Assembly: GCA_018883485.1 (NCBI GenBank)
Contig: VEQB01000060.1
Coordinates: 1 to 9,900, forward strand
DNA: 9,900 bases
Direction of reading: 5' to 3'
Source of the DNA: Bacteroidota bacterium
GTDB taxonomy: Bacteria > Bacteroidota > Bacteroidia > UKL13-3
Numbering within the stretch: position 1 is the stretch's first letter; each line of letters begins with the position of its first letter. Below are positions 1 to 6,094 of the stretch, one piece after another. The notes beneath the pieces were generated by a model that saw only the letters and a program-made list of their open reading frames with translations, had not been told where the DNA came from and made no database searches. The translations under genes and the position numbers were made by a program.

Positions 1-397
1 GCCTGCTGATACAGCACAATTTGCCCTCATCATCCGTAATTTTTATCTCCCAAACTTGAGTGGTTTTCCCAATATGAAAAGGAATAGCTTTTCCGTAAAC
101 AAAACCTTTGTTTGCGCTTCTAATATGGTTTGCATTTATATCTAAACCTAAAGCTACTTGTTTGCTTCTGTCTAAACACAAGTTTGCAGCTACACTACCA
201 ACAGTTTCTGCTAAGGCACAAAAAGCGCCACCATTTACAACACCTAAAGGTTGCACTGTTCTGTGATCTACAGGCATTTTAGCAGTAAGAAAATCTGAAC
301 CCAATTCACAAAGTTCTATACCTAGCCAATCGCTCATGGTGTTTTTGTTGCGTTGGTTCAAGGTGTCTAATGAAATTTCTTGCGTATTAAAGAACAT
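1..397 (-). CDS. Hotdog-fold acyl-CoA thioesterase, PaaI/YdiI (MenI-like), C-terminus cut by window edge
   Basis: Translating the minus strand from the ATG at 395-397 gives 132 residues with no stop before the left edge; family members have about 140, so only the last few are missing. The protein resembles the PaaI/YdiI branch of the 4HBT thioesterases, cytosolic enzymes that hydrolyse acyl-CoA thioesters (DHNA-CoA in menaquinone synthesis for YdiI/MenI). Visible motifs are MPVDHRTVQPLG (41-52), NGGAFCALAETVGSVAA (55-71) with the expected catalytic Glu at 64 and Gln at 49, and the late strand VWEIKITDDEG (115-125). Oddly, the loop normally reading HGG reads NGG: Asn55 replaces the usual His. 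The substrate cannot be read from the sequence, and no men genes are visible. The gene lies downstream of glmS but is separated from it by about 520 bases, so a separate promoter is likely. Confidence 0.88.
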   Translation of the reverse strand, partial: MFFNTQEISLDTLNQRNKNTMSDWLGIELCELGSDFLTAKMPVDHRTVQPLGVVNGGAFCALAETVGSVAANLCLDRSKQVALGLDINANHIRSANKGFVYGKAIPFHIGKTTQVWEIKITDDEGKLCCISR

Positions 398-412
398 GTT
401 ATTTATTAGTTT

Positions 413-487
413 TTAGAGCTCTTTTACATACATCACATCCACCTCGTCGTTTTCTTCTAATAGCATATTTACCATTTTTTCTCCCAT
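413..487 (-). CDS. Possible 24-residue small protein or gene remnant upstream of the thioesterase
   Basis: An ATG at 485-487 on the minus strand opens 24 codons ending in TAA at 413-415, only 15 bases before the thioesterase ATG. The peptide is strongly acidic in the middle (MLLEENDEVDVMYVKEL at its end) and looks more protein-like than its surroundings. The frame stays open nine codons further upstream (PWHSILKFY) to a TAA at 515-517. Before that, the same frame has a further open stretch broken by a TAG at 527-529, so this could be the tail of a decayed gene. A promoter-like box at 510-517 would place it on the thioesterase mRNA, as a leader peptide or small coupled gene. I do not recognise a family. 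It could be chance. Confidence 0.25.
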   Translation of the reverse strand: MGEKMVNMLLEENDEVDVMYVKEL

Positions 488-509
488 GTAAAATTTCAAT
501 ATGCTATGC

Positions 510-541
510 CAAGGTTACAAAATTTGCTACAAAGCAGCAAG
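510..541 (-). promoter_or_regulatory. Candidate Bacteroidota-type promoter for the thioesterase
   Basis: On the minus strand, CTTG (538-541) is followed after 20 bases by TAACCTTG (510-517). This is one mismatch from the TAnnTTTG -7 element, at the spacing expected from the TTTG -33 element of Bacteroidota sigma-ABfr promoters. Transcription would begin near 503-506, ahead of the 24-codon frame and the thioesterase. A small inverted repeat (TTGCT 524-528 / AGCAA 536-540) sits in the spacer and might be an operator or coincidence. Confidence 0.4.
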
Positions 542-919
542 AATTATTATATCATTGGTAAGCTGGCCTTGTAAAAAAGAATTTTGTGCTCTTTTTTGCC
601 TCAGATTTCATCCAAGTTTTTCTACCATAATCTACCATATTCTTTTATAATGTCTGAATATTTTTTTATTGAACTGGAAGCCGTTTGGGTGCCATTACGA
701 ATCTTATTTAATTACTTTATAAAGCAATTGAGCAACTTGGCTCTTGAAAATAGTAAATACAAAGGTGATGAAAGTTGCCATAACAACAACAAATAGATTT
801 ACAAATGTTTGAACCAATGTGTCTAGTTTGTTAGTGTTTATTTTTAGACTTTAATTCCCTAGTCGATAAACTATTGATATAGTATTTAAACAAGATACAT
901 TTTTTATTATGGGAATTTG

Positions 920-2761
920 CTACTCCACCGTAACGGATTTTGCCAAGTTTCTTGGTTGGTCTACATTACAACCTCTTAAAACCGCAATATGGTAAGAGAG
1001 TAATTGAAGCGGAATAGTAGCAATTAGAGGCAATAAAGCTTCTTCGCAACTTGGAATATAAATTACATGATCTGCCATAGTTTTAACATGCGTATCTCCT
1101 TCTGTTACGATGGCAATTACTCTTCCTTTCCTTGCTTTCACTTCTTGTATATTGCTCACCACCTTTTCATAGTTGCTATGATTGGTAGCAATTACAATAA
1201 CTGGCATTTCTTCATCAATTAAGGCAATAGGGCCATGTTTCATTTCTGCGGCTGGGTAACCTTCTGCGTGGATGTAAGAAATTTCTTTCAACTTAAGTGC
1301 ACCTTCTAAGGCAATTGGGAAGCCATAACCTCTTCCCAAGTAAAGGGCATTTCTACTGTCTTTTAGTTCTTCTGCTATTAACTTAATTTGATTGTCTAGA
1401 AGTAATACTCTTTCTATTTTAGCTGGTATGCTTTCAATTTCATTTAGCATTTCGCGCATGCGACTTGTGCTAACGGTTCCACGCTTTTGCCCCATAGACA
1501 AAGCCATTAGTAATAGAGCGGTTACTTGTGCTGTAAATGCTTTGGTAGAAGCTACTCCAATTTCTGGCCCAGCATGGGTATACGCGCCAGCATCTGTTGC
1601 TCTAGGAATACTTGCACCAACCACATTACAAATTCCAAAAATGGTGGCACCTTTTCTTTTAGCTAATTCAATGGCAGCAAGCGTATCTGCGGTTTCACCA
1701 GATTGAGAAATAGCAATTACAAAGTCTTCTTCCCTTACAACAGGGTTTCTATATCTAAATTCTGATGCGTATTCTACTTCTGTTGGGATACGTGCAATAT
1801 CTTCAAACAAATATTCACCCACTAAACCAGCATGCCATGAAGTGCCACAACCTAGAATAACAATACGGTCTAAGTTTTTAATTTTATCTTCAAACTTGTC
1901 AATACCAGCCATCGTTATTAATGGATCTGGTAAGTGGATACGACCTCTAAAAGAATCTAAAATACTGCGTGGTTGCTCAAAAATTTCTTTTAGCATGAAA
2001 TGTTCATACCCACCTTTTTCAATATTTTCTAAATTAAACTCTATTGCTTGTATGTAAGGTGTTTTAACAGTATTATCAATAGTTTTTATAGTTAACGCAT
2101 TGTCTTCAATAATGGCTATTTCGCCATCTTGCATATACACAACATTTCTAGTGTATTCTACAATTGGGGTTGCATCACTGGCAATAAAATATTCATTATC
2201 TCCAACTCCAATAACCATTGGGCTCCCTTTTTTAGCGCCTATAAGATAGTTAGGGTCATTTTTGGAGGTTATTACAATAGCATATGCACCTACAACTTGG
2301 GTTAATGCCATACGCACCGCCTCTTCAAATTTAACAGAGTTGTTTTTATATACCTCTTCAATGAGGTGAATCAATACTTCTGTATCTGTTTCGCTTTTAA
2401 ATTCGTGTCCGCGTTCTTTGAGCATTTCTTTTAACGCAGAATAGTTTTCTATAATACCATTATGAATAATTGCAAATTGACCATCACCAGAAAGATGAGG
2501 ATGGGCGTTTCTATCATTTGGTTCGCCGTGGGTAGCCCAGCGGGTATGACCCATGCCTGTAAAAGCTGAGGTATCCCTATCACCAATTTCACGTTCTAGA
2601 TCGCTAACTTTTCCAGTCTTTTTATAAACCTTCATGTTTTTGTTGCTATCTAGGAGGGCAACACCAGCACTATCATAACCACGGTATTCTAAACGCTTAA
2701 GACCTTTAAGCACGATTGGGCAAGCATCTCTGTGCCCGATGTAAGCAACAATTCCACACAT
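920..2761 (-). CDS. glmS: Glutamine--fructose-6-phosphate aminotransferase (isomerizing)
   Basis: This cytosolic enzyme converts fructose-6-phosphate and glutamine to glucosamine-6-phosphate, the entry to UDP-GlcNAc, peptidoglycan and LPS. The start is set at the ATG 2759-2761, giving MCGIVAYIG, because Cys2 must become the N-terminal nucleophile; an in-frame TTG at 2770 would bury it. The product is 613 residues (E. coli has 609). The Ntn glutaminase domain shows HTRWATHG (72-79) and HNGIIENY (100-107). SIS domain 1 shows GCGTS (304-308), SQSGETADT (352-360) and VASTKAFT (403-410). SIS domain 2 shows the sugar-opening His509 in KHGP, and the C-terminus is LAKSVTVE with the catalytic Lys608. 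It lies 40 bases after the DAHP synthase gene in the same direction. No glmS ribozyme would be expected or fits in so short a leader. All key residues are present. Confidence 0.98.
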   Translation of the reverse strand: MCGIVAYIGHRDACPIVLKGLKRLEYRGYDSAGVALLDSNKNMKVYKKTGKVSDLEREIGDRDTSAFTGMGHTRWATHGEPNDRNAHPHLSGDGQFAIIHNGIIENYSALKEMLKERGHEFKSETDTEVLIHLIEEVYKNNSVKFEEAVRMALTQVVGAYAIVITSKNDPNYLIGAKKGSPMVIGVGDNEYFIASDATPIVEYTRNVVYMQDGEIAIIEDNALTIKTIDNTVKTPYIQAIEFNLENIEKGGYEHFMLKEIFEQPRSILDSFRGRIHLPDPLITMAGIDKFEDKIKNLDRIVILGCGTSWHAGLVGEYLFEDIARIPTEVEYASEFRYRNPVVREEDFVIAISQSGETADTLAAIELAKRKGATIFGICNVVGASIPRATDAGAYTHAGPEIGVASTKAFTAQVTALLLMALSMGQKRGTVSTSRMREMLNEIESIPAKIERVLLLDNQIKLIAEELKDSRNALYLGRGYGFPIALEGALKLKEISYIHAEGYPAAEMKHGPIALIDEEMPVIVIATNHSNYEKVVSNIQEVKARKGRVIAIVTEGDTHVKTMADHVIYIPSCEEALLPLIATIPLQLLSYHIAVLRGCNVDQPRNLAKSVTVE

Positions 2762-2767
2762 AGGGCA

Positions 2768-2775
2768 CAAAAATA
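2768..2775 (-). promoter_or_regulatory. Possible -7 box just upstream of glmS
   Basis: TATTTTTG on the minus strand matches TAnnTTTG exactly, with its last base 6 bases before the glmS ATG. No TTG was found at the -33 position, and the implied transcript would be nearly leaderless. In this T-rich strand the match may be chance; glmS may simply be read through from upstream. Confidence 0.22.
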
Positions 2776-2801
2776 CGAAAAACTAAAGGAAAAAGGAATA
2801 A

Positions 2802-3821
2802 TTATGCAACAATTGAGTAGCTGGCATCAATTGGATTTTTAATGGTAGGTTTTAACAATTCAATTTCCTGCATTAACTTTTCAAATTGAAGAAAGCTAAG
2901 CGCTTGTTTGCTGTCGGATAAGGCTTTTTTAGGATCTGGGTGCACCTCAACCATAAGACCGTTGGCCCCAGCAACCATAGCTGCTTTAGACATGGCAGTT
3001 ACAAACTGGGAAGCGCCGGTGCCATGGCTTGGGTCAGCTATTATTGGTAAATGACTTAAACTTTGAATTAAAGGAATTACACCAATATCCATTACATTTC
3101 TGCTCATGGGATCAAAGCTTCTAATACCTCTTTCGCACAATATTATCTTTTCATTGCCACCGCTCATGATATAGTCGGCAGCAAGCAACCATTCATTAAC
3201 TTTTGCTTGCATACCGCGTTTAAGGAGGATAGGTTTATTCACTTTTCCCAACTCGGCTAACATATAGAAGTTAGCCATATTTCTACTTCCAATCTGAATA
3301 ATGTCTGTATACTGTAAAACTTCCTCAAGTAGGCTTAGGTCTATTAACTCTGTAACCACAGCCATACCATTGGCATCTGCTGCTTGTTTCATTAATTTAA
3401 GGCCATCTTTGCCCAAACCTCTAAAGGTATAAGGCGAAGTGCGGGGTTTATAGGCACCACCTCTTAAAAACTTTATTTGTTGTTTTTGCAGAAAAGTGGC
3501 TGTTTCAAAGATTTGTTCTTCATTTTCTATGCTACATGGCCCCGCTATTATGTTATTGAAATGAGTACCTATGGCTATTCCATTAACCTCAAAAAGTGTT
3601 TCTTTTTTAAAAGATAAAGAAGGAAGTTGAAAAGGGCTGTCTATAGATTTTACTTCTTTAATAAAAGGATATTTTTCTTTTATTTTAGTGTCTTTTAAAT
3701 TAGGAGAAAGTAATGCGTTATGCATGGCAAGCATGGTAGCATCGCAACCTATTTGATTCAGGTGCAATTGCAGTTCTGCGATTTGTGCAGGAGTGATATT
3801 TTTTGTTAAATACAGAATCAA
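2802..3821 (-). CDS. aroF: 3-deoxy-7-phosphoheptulonate (DAHP) synthase, type I-beta
   Basis: This enzyme condenses phosphoenolpyruvate with erythrose-4-phosphate to DAHP, the first step of the shikimate pathway. It has 339 residues, close to the Thermotoga-type enzyme it resembles. Catalytic barrel motifs: AGPCSIE (93-99) with the metal-binding Cys96, RGGAYKPRTSPYTFRGLG (120-137), IQIGSRN (175-181), KRG (201-203), CERGIRSF (229-236), ADPSHGTG (262-269) with metal His266, and VEVHPDP (291-297). The N-terminal 80 or so residues occupy the place of the ferredoxin/ACT-like regulatory domain but are divergent and slightly short. The start is TTG at 3819-3821: no ATG occurs before residue 30, an in-frame stop lies three codons upstream (3828-3830), and MILYLTKN aligns with the family start. 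It begins 2 bases after the DUF4270 stop, suggesting translational coupling. The family symbol could equally be aroG. Confidence 0.95.
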   Translation of the reverse strand: MILYLTKNITPAQIAELQLHLNQIGCDATMLAMHNALLSPNLKDTKIKEKYPFIKEVKSIDSPFQLPSLSFKKETLFEVNGIAIGTHFNNIIAGPCSIENEEQIFETATFLQKQQIKFLRGGAYKPRTSPYTFRGLGKDGLKLMKQAADANGMAVVTELIDLSLLEEVLQYTDIIQIGSRNMANFYMLAELGKVNKPILLKRGMQAKVNEWLLAADYIMSGGNEKIILCERGIRSFDPMSRNVMDIGVIPLIQSLSHLPIIADPSHGTGASQFVTAMSKAAMVAGANGLMVEVHPDPKKALSDSKQALSFLQFEKLMQEIELLKPTIKNPIDASYSIVA

Positions 3822-3823
3822 AC

Positions 3824-5191
3824 TTATTTAATAACCGTATAAGTGAGTTTAAGTTTAAAAGAGCCCGAATTTTTTCTTGTATCTATAATAACTCGTTCGG
3901 CCGTAATTGGATTATCCGCCGGTACAATGAGGTGCATTCCGTAATTCATGTTAGCGCCACTTTTGTATTTAATTAATAAATCTTGCAGGTGCCTTACGAT
4001 ATTAAAGGAGTACTTATTATTGCTTAGTTTTCCTCCGTAATAGTTGGTACCTTCTGTAATTTGATCTTTTAAAAATTTGTTTTTACCTGTAGAATCCGAA
4101 CCAACTAAACTCATTACTTTAGGTAAAGAGTAAGTTTCTGTAAAGCTTCCGGTTTGCGGTGTAAAAGTTAATTCTGCTCCATTAATAGCCAGTTTGGGGT
4201 TCGCGAAAGCATCAAATAAATTTGGGATTTCTATTCTAAGTTTAGTGCCCGCTAAAGGTTGCACAAAACCTGTATCTCTGTGGCTTCCCGATCCAATCAC
4301 TTGCAGTATATCTGCTGGAACATTGCTATGCTTATAAAAGTTATAGGAGGCATCCACACCATTATTTCCGCCAATAATAGGAAAATCAGCAGCCAAAGAG
4401 TCTTTATAAAAGGCAGTTAAAGCAGTAACATCAGAGTTTAACCTTACATATACAATACTGCCTCCTCCAGGGCCAAAATTACTTTCGTCTACAACTACAA
4501 AACCTTTGAATGCTGCTTTAAAAGCAGACTGAGAGGCAAATTCTCCTCTTAATTCTGCGCCATAAAGCAAATCATTAAAAGTTTGATTCATAGGAATTCG
4601 TATGTGTGGTGGAATAACCACTGTTTGGGAACCTTGCTTGATGGTAAGGGTATCTGTAAAATTAAATTTTCCTGTCCAGCTACCCATCACAACACCAGTT
4701 GTTTTATAATTTCTTGAAGAATAATAGGTAGAATCTATTCTTAGATTCTCATCTAATAGATAAACTTTAAGGGTGTGGGTTGCATTTTTATCTCCATAAT
4801 AATCTTTAAAATAGGTTCCATCAGAGCTTAAAAGATTTCTGAACCGTAATTGCAAAATAGAGGAGTCCAATTTAAATACACCACTGCCCCAAGAGAACCC
4901 ATTTCCGGGTAAACTCACCTGAGTAATTAAAGCAGCGCTTGATGTTCCCAAAGCTGGATCATTTATGGTTCCAATAGCATAGGCGCTTAGGCGAGAGGTT
5001 ATCACAGAATCCATTTTAACTGTGTAAGCTCGCAAATCAATGGTTGTATCAAACAATGTTTGATACCCATTTCTAGCGCCTACAAAGCCAGCCGGAACTA
5101 AGTCGGTATTTTTTTGGCAAGCAAACCAAAGAATGCTTACAACAAGTAAAAAGAAAGCGTTTTTAGTTTTGGCGATCCAATAATGAGTCAT
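3824..5191 (-). CDS. DUF4270 family lipoprotein, function unknown
   Basis: This is a 455-residue exported protein. Residues 1-24 are a signal peptide (Lys8/Lys10, then hydrophobic NAFFLLVVSILWFA), followed by Cys25 as the probable lipidated residue. The lipobox WFAC is non-canonical, but Bacteroidota lipoproteins tolerate this. The mature chain begins QKNTDLVPAGFVG and carries the DUF4270 hallmark AYAIGTINDPALGTSSA (70-86), then beta-rich sequence with many Ser/Thr/Asn and no enzyme motif I recognise. It is expected on the outer membrane or periplasmic face. The ATG at 5189-5191 lies inside the 3' end of the GT5-like gene, a 29-base overlap; the next Met is residue 60, so a later start would lose the signal peptide. 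The downstream aroF start is 2 bases beyond the stop. From memory, DUF4270 genes often sit beside this short GT5-like gene and glmS in Bacteroidota, implying an envelope or glycan-related role; that role is inference. Confidence 0.85.
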   Translation of the reverse strand: MTHYWIAKTKNAFFLLVVSILWFACQKNTDLVPAGFVGARNGYQTLFDTTIDLRAYTVKMDSVITSRLSAYAIGTINDPALGTSSAALITQVSLPGNGFSWGSGVFKLDSSILQLRFRNLLSSDGTYFKDYYGDKNATHTLKVYLLDENLRIDSTYYSSRNYKTTGVVMGSWTGKFNFTDTLTIKQGSQTVVIPPHIRIPMNQTFNDLLYGAELRGEFASQSAFKAAFKGFVVVDESNFGPGGGSIVYVRLNSDVTALTAFYKDSLAADFPIIGGNNGVDASYNFYKHSNVPADILQVIGSGSHRDTGFVQPLAGTKLRIEIPNLFDAFANPKLAINGAELTFTPQTGSFTETYSLPKVMSLVGSDSTGKNKFLKDQITEGTNYYGGKLSNNKYSFNIVRHLQDLLIKYKSGANMNYGMHLIVPADNPITAERVIIDTRKNSGSFKLKLTYTVIK

Positions 5192-5981
5192 ACAAATCTA
5201 TGTAGGCGGCTGTATTGTCTTCACTTTCAATGTGTTCAATAATTGGCTTACCTTTTTGCTTTTTAATGAACTTGGTCACTTCAGGGTCTATTTCGGTGCT
5301 TGCTTTTACCAATGCATCAGCATGTGTAATTCCGCTCATGTATAAATCAGAGCAAGTAGCATTAGCCAAAGAGGAAACTTGTTTATTATCTATAGAATTT
5401 AAGCTAGCCTTTCTGCCAAATTCTTTACCCATATTTTCTGCAAACTGGTTTTCAAAAACAGAGTAAACAACCTTAGCAAGGCGAAATACGGGTTCATCTT
5501 TGTAAATAGTTTTAAGATACAAGGGTATAAGACTCGTCATCCATCCTTGGCAGTGAATAATATCTGGCTGCCATCCAAGCTTTTTCACAGTTTCTAGAGC
5601 GCCCTTGCAAAAGAAGATGGTACGCTCGTCGTTATCTCCATAGAATTCATTCTTTTCATTTGTGTAAACAAACTTTCGATGAAAATAGTCCTCGTTATCT
5701 AGGAAATAAACCTGCATTTTTGCTTCGGGAAGAGAGGCTACCTTAATAGTTAGAGGATTGTCATTATCATCAATTGTGATGTTAATTCCACTCAATCTAA
5801 CTACCTCGTGTAATCTATTTCTTCTCTCATTAATACAACCAAATCTAGGCATTAAAACCCTAATTTCGTTGTCTTGTTCTTGAATAGCCTGGGGCAACAC
5901 TCTTGCCAACTCACCAACACTACTTACTTTAAGGAAAGGTGTCATTTCCGAAGAAATGTACAGAACTCTCTTTTTTGCCAT
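5163..5981 (-). CDS. Half-length GT5-like glycogen/starch synthase homologue (N-terminal domain only)
   Basis: Translation from the ATG at 5979-5981 gives MAKKRVLYISSEMTPF and 272 residues; the TTG at 6008 is rejected because it lies in the promoter box. The fold matches the N-terminal Rossmann domain of GT5 glycogen synthases: a KRVLYISSEMTPFLKV start, RVLMPRFG (41-48), VYFLDNEDYF (91-100), FYGDNDER (113-120) and PDIIHCQGW (139-147). Full GT5 enzymes are about 480 residues; the entire C-terminal ADP-glucose-binding domain is absent. The KxGGL motif reads KVSSVGELA (18-26), and the usual HxHDW reads HCQGW, so canonical glucosyl transfer is unlikely. Databases commonly label this short Bacteroidota family 'glycogen/starch synthase'; its true role is unknown. 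It heads the minus-strand cluster, overlaps the DUF4270 gene by 29 bases and is divergent from panC. Confidence 0.85.
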   Translation of the reverse strand: MAKKRVLYISSEMTPFLKVSSVGELARVLPQAIQEQDNEIRVLMPRFGCINERRNRLHEVVRLSGINITIDDNDNPLTIKVASLPEAKMQVYFLDNEDYFHRKFVYTNEKNEFYGDNDERTIFFCKGALETVKKLGWQPDIIHCQGWMTSLIPLYLKTIYKDEPVFRLAKVVYSVFENQFAENMGKEFGRKASLNSIDNKQVSSLANATCSDLYMSGITHADALVKASTEIDPEVTKFIKKQKGKPIIEHIESEDNTAAYIDLYDSLLDRQN

Positions 5982-6094
5982 ACTCACCGTGTTTAAAAAA
6001 GTATGCAAAGTTACACTAATCTTAAATTAATTCCTTAATATTCGCACCTTTATTGTAGGAATAATGTTTATTAGGTTGATAACCAAAGTTTAAA
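5982..6094. promoter_or_regulatory. Divergent intergenic region between the GT5-like gene and panC
   Basis: These 113 bases must hold the start signals for both directions. The minus-strand box is at 6006-6013. On the plus strand the best -7 candidate is the imperfect TAATATTCG at 6036-6044, leaving about a 50-base panC leader; no clear TTG -33 element pairs with it. No operator-like palindrome was recognised. Confidence 0.35.
6006..6013 (-). promoter_or_regulatory. Bacteroidota -7 promoter box for the GT5-like/DUF4270/aroF/glmS cluster
   Basis: TAACTTTG on the minus strand is an exact TAnnTTTG element, 24 bases before the GT5-like ATG. The predicted start is near 6000, giving a short leader. 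No good TTTG is present about 20 bases further upstream, so the -33 element is weak or absent. The position at the head of a co-directional cluster supports it. Confidence 0.5.

Larger units (their letters stand above)
398..919. other. Gene-poor region between glmS and the thioesterase
   Basis: No confident gene was found in about 520 bases. Contents: the 24-codon minus-strand frame (413-487); the promoter-like box (510-541); a minus-strand open frame at 704-850 rich in hydrophobic residues (such as VNLFVVVMATFITFVF) with only TTG (815-817) or ATG (779-781) as possible starts; and a 70-codon plus-strand frame (584-796) with no recognisable family or start signal. No strong terminator hairpin with a T-run was seen after glmS; AATTCCC/GGGAATT at 853-859 and 911-917 form only a distant 7-base inverted repeat. 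The mix of short broken frames suggests non-coding DNA or an old gene remnant. Confidence 0.5.

Noticed and set aside
584..796. 70-codon plus-strand open frame
   Set aside because: No recognisable family, no promoter box or ribosome-binding signal, composition typical of AT-rich non-coding DNA, and it overlaps other weak frames on the minus strand.
853..917. Inverted repeat AATTCCC/GGGAATT as a glmS terminator
   Set aside because: Arms are only 7 bases, 51 bases apart, with no adjoining T-run; likely chance.
1392..1706. 104-codon plus-strand open frame
   Set aside because: Lies wholly inside glmS on the opposite strand; a shadow of its coding pattern.
1842..2057. 71-codon plus-strand open frame
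   Set aside because: Antisense shadow inside glmS.
2762..2801. glmS ribozyme
   Set aside because: The intergenic gap is only 40 bases, too short for the ribozyme, which is a Firmicutes-type element.
5215..5466. 83-codon plus-strand open frame
   Set aside because: Antisense shadow inside the GT5-like gene.
5982..6008. Extended N-terminus of the GT5-like protein from a TTG at 6008
   Set aside because: The TTG lies within the TAACTTTG promoter box and would add nine residues not resembling the family; the ATG at 5981 gives the normal start.
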